DNA from: Saccoglossus kowalevskii
Lineage: Eukaryota > Hemichordata > Enteropneusta > Harrimaniidae
Assembly (NCBI RefSeq): GCF_000003605.2
Contig: NW_003140814.1
Span: 758,776 to 778,515 of the forward strand
Length of the DNA: 19,740 nucleotides
Direction: 5' to 3'
Shown in pieces: positions 19,544 to 19,740 of the stretch; within the stretch, counting starts at the first letter, position 1, and each line of letters begins with the position of its first letter. The notes beneath the pieces are model-generated. The model had not been told where the DNA came from, made no database searches, and was given only the letters and a program-made list of their open reading frames with translations. The position numbers and the translations under genes are program-made.

Positions 19544-19740
19544 GTAAGTACATTAGCATATTTTTTAAATTAATTAACTTACGGTCTATTTTACCCACAG
19601 CACAGCTAAAGTATTCTCTTATATTTACACATATATTTACACATACAGTTTTAGTTCGCATATCATCTAGACCCAATTGCGTTCTGGCACAGGAATAAAC
19701 AGCTGTTAGAATATTAACACCCAAACTTGTCAAGAATATG
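19544..19740 (+). other. Start of intron 1 of the BRCA1-like gene
   Basis: Begins GTAAGTACATT. No acceptor or second exon with RING residues is seen before the window ends. Confidence 0.75.

Noticed and set aside
1-19740. CRISPR arrays, prokaryotic operons, phage or plasmid modules
   Set aside because: No spaced direct repeats or uninterrupted bacterial-type genes; all supported genes are intron-bearing animal genes.

Overview
The window is nuclear DNA from an animal. It is AT-rich, its coding sequence is split into short exons by GT-AG introns, and small inverted-repeat DNA transposon remnants are scattered through the introns and spacers. The gene families present (MAM/LDLa receptor, MMADHC, BRCA1) and the repeat content suggest a marine invertebrate, perhaps a deuterostome such as a hemichordate or lancelet. 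That placement is an inference; nothing in the sequence fixes the species. The single-exon reading frames were assembled by hand by matching splice phases, and all three complete or 3'-complete models join in frame.

Layout. (1) 1-3295, plus strand: the 3' part of a type I membrane protein gene, with most of a MAM domain, an LDL-receptor class A-like module, one transmembrane helix and a short tail with an NPxY motif. The 5' end lies outside the window. (2) 3296-6994: an intergenic spacer holding a 142-bp TIR element with a 5-bp target duplication, a possible retroelement coding remnant on the minus strand, and TTAA-flanked small elements. (3) 6995-8808, plus strand: a complete four-exon phytanoyl-CoA dioxygenase (PhyH) family gene of 275 codons plus stop. 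(4) 8809-11481: a spacer that probably includes the 3' UTR of the next gene. (5) 11482-19367, minus strand: a complete seven-coding-exon MMADHC (cobalamin trafficking protein CblD) gene, 295 aa against 296 in human. (6) 19461 to beyond the right edge, plus strand: the first coding exon of a BRCA1-like gene, ending in the first RING cysteines.

The most notable feature is the head-to-head arrangement of MMADHC and the BRCA1-like gene. Their start codons are separated by only 93 bp, so they very probably share a bidirectional promoter. This couples a vitamin B12 / one-carbon gene to a DNA repair gene. The PhyH gene and the MAM receptor show no obvious functional link to this pair. No CRISPR, tRNA, rRNA or prokaryotic operon structure was seen.
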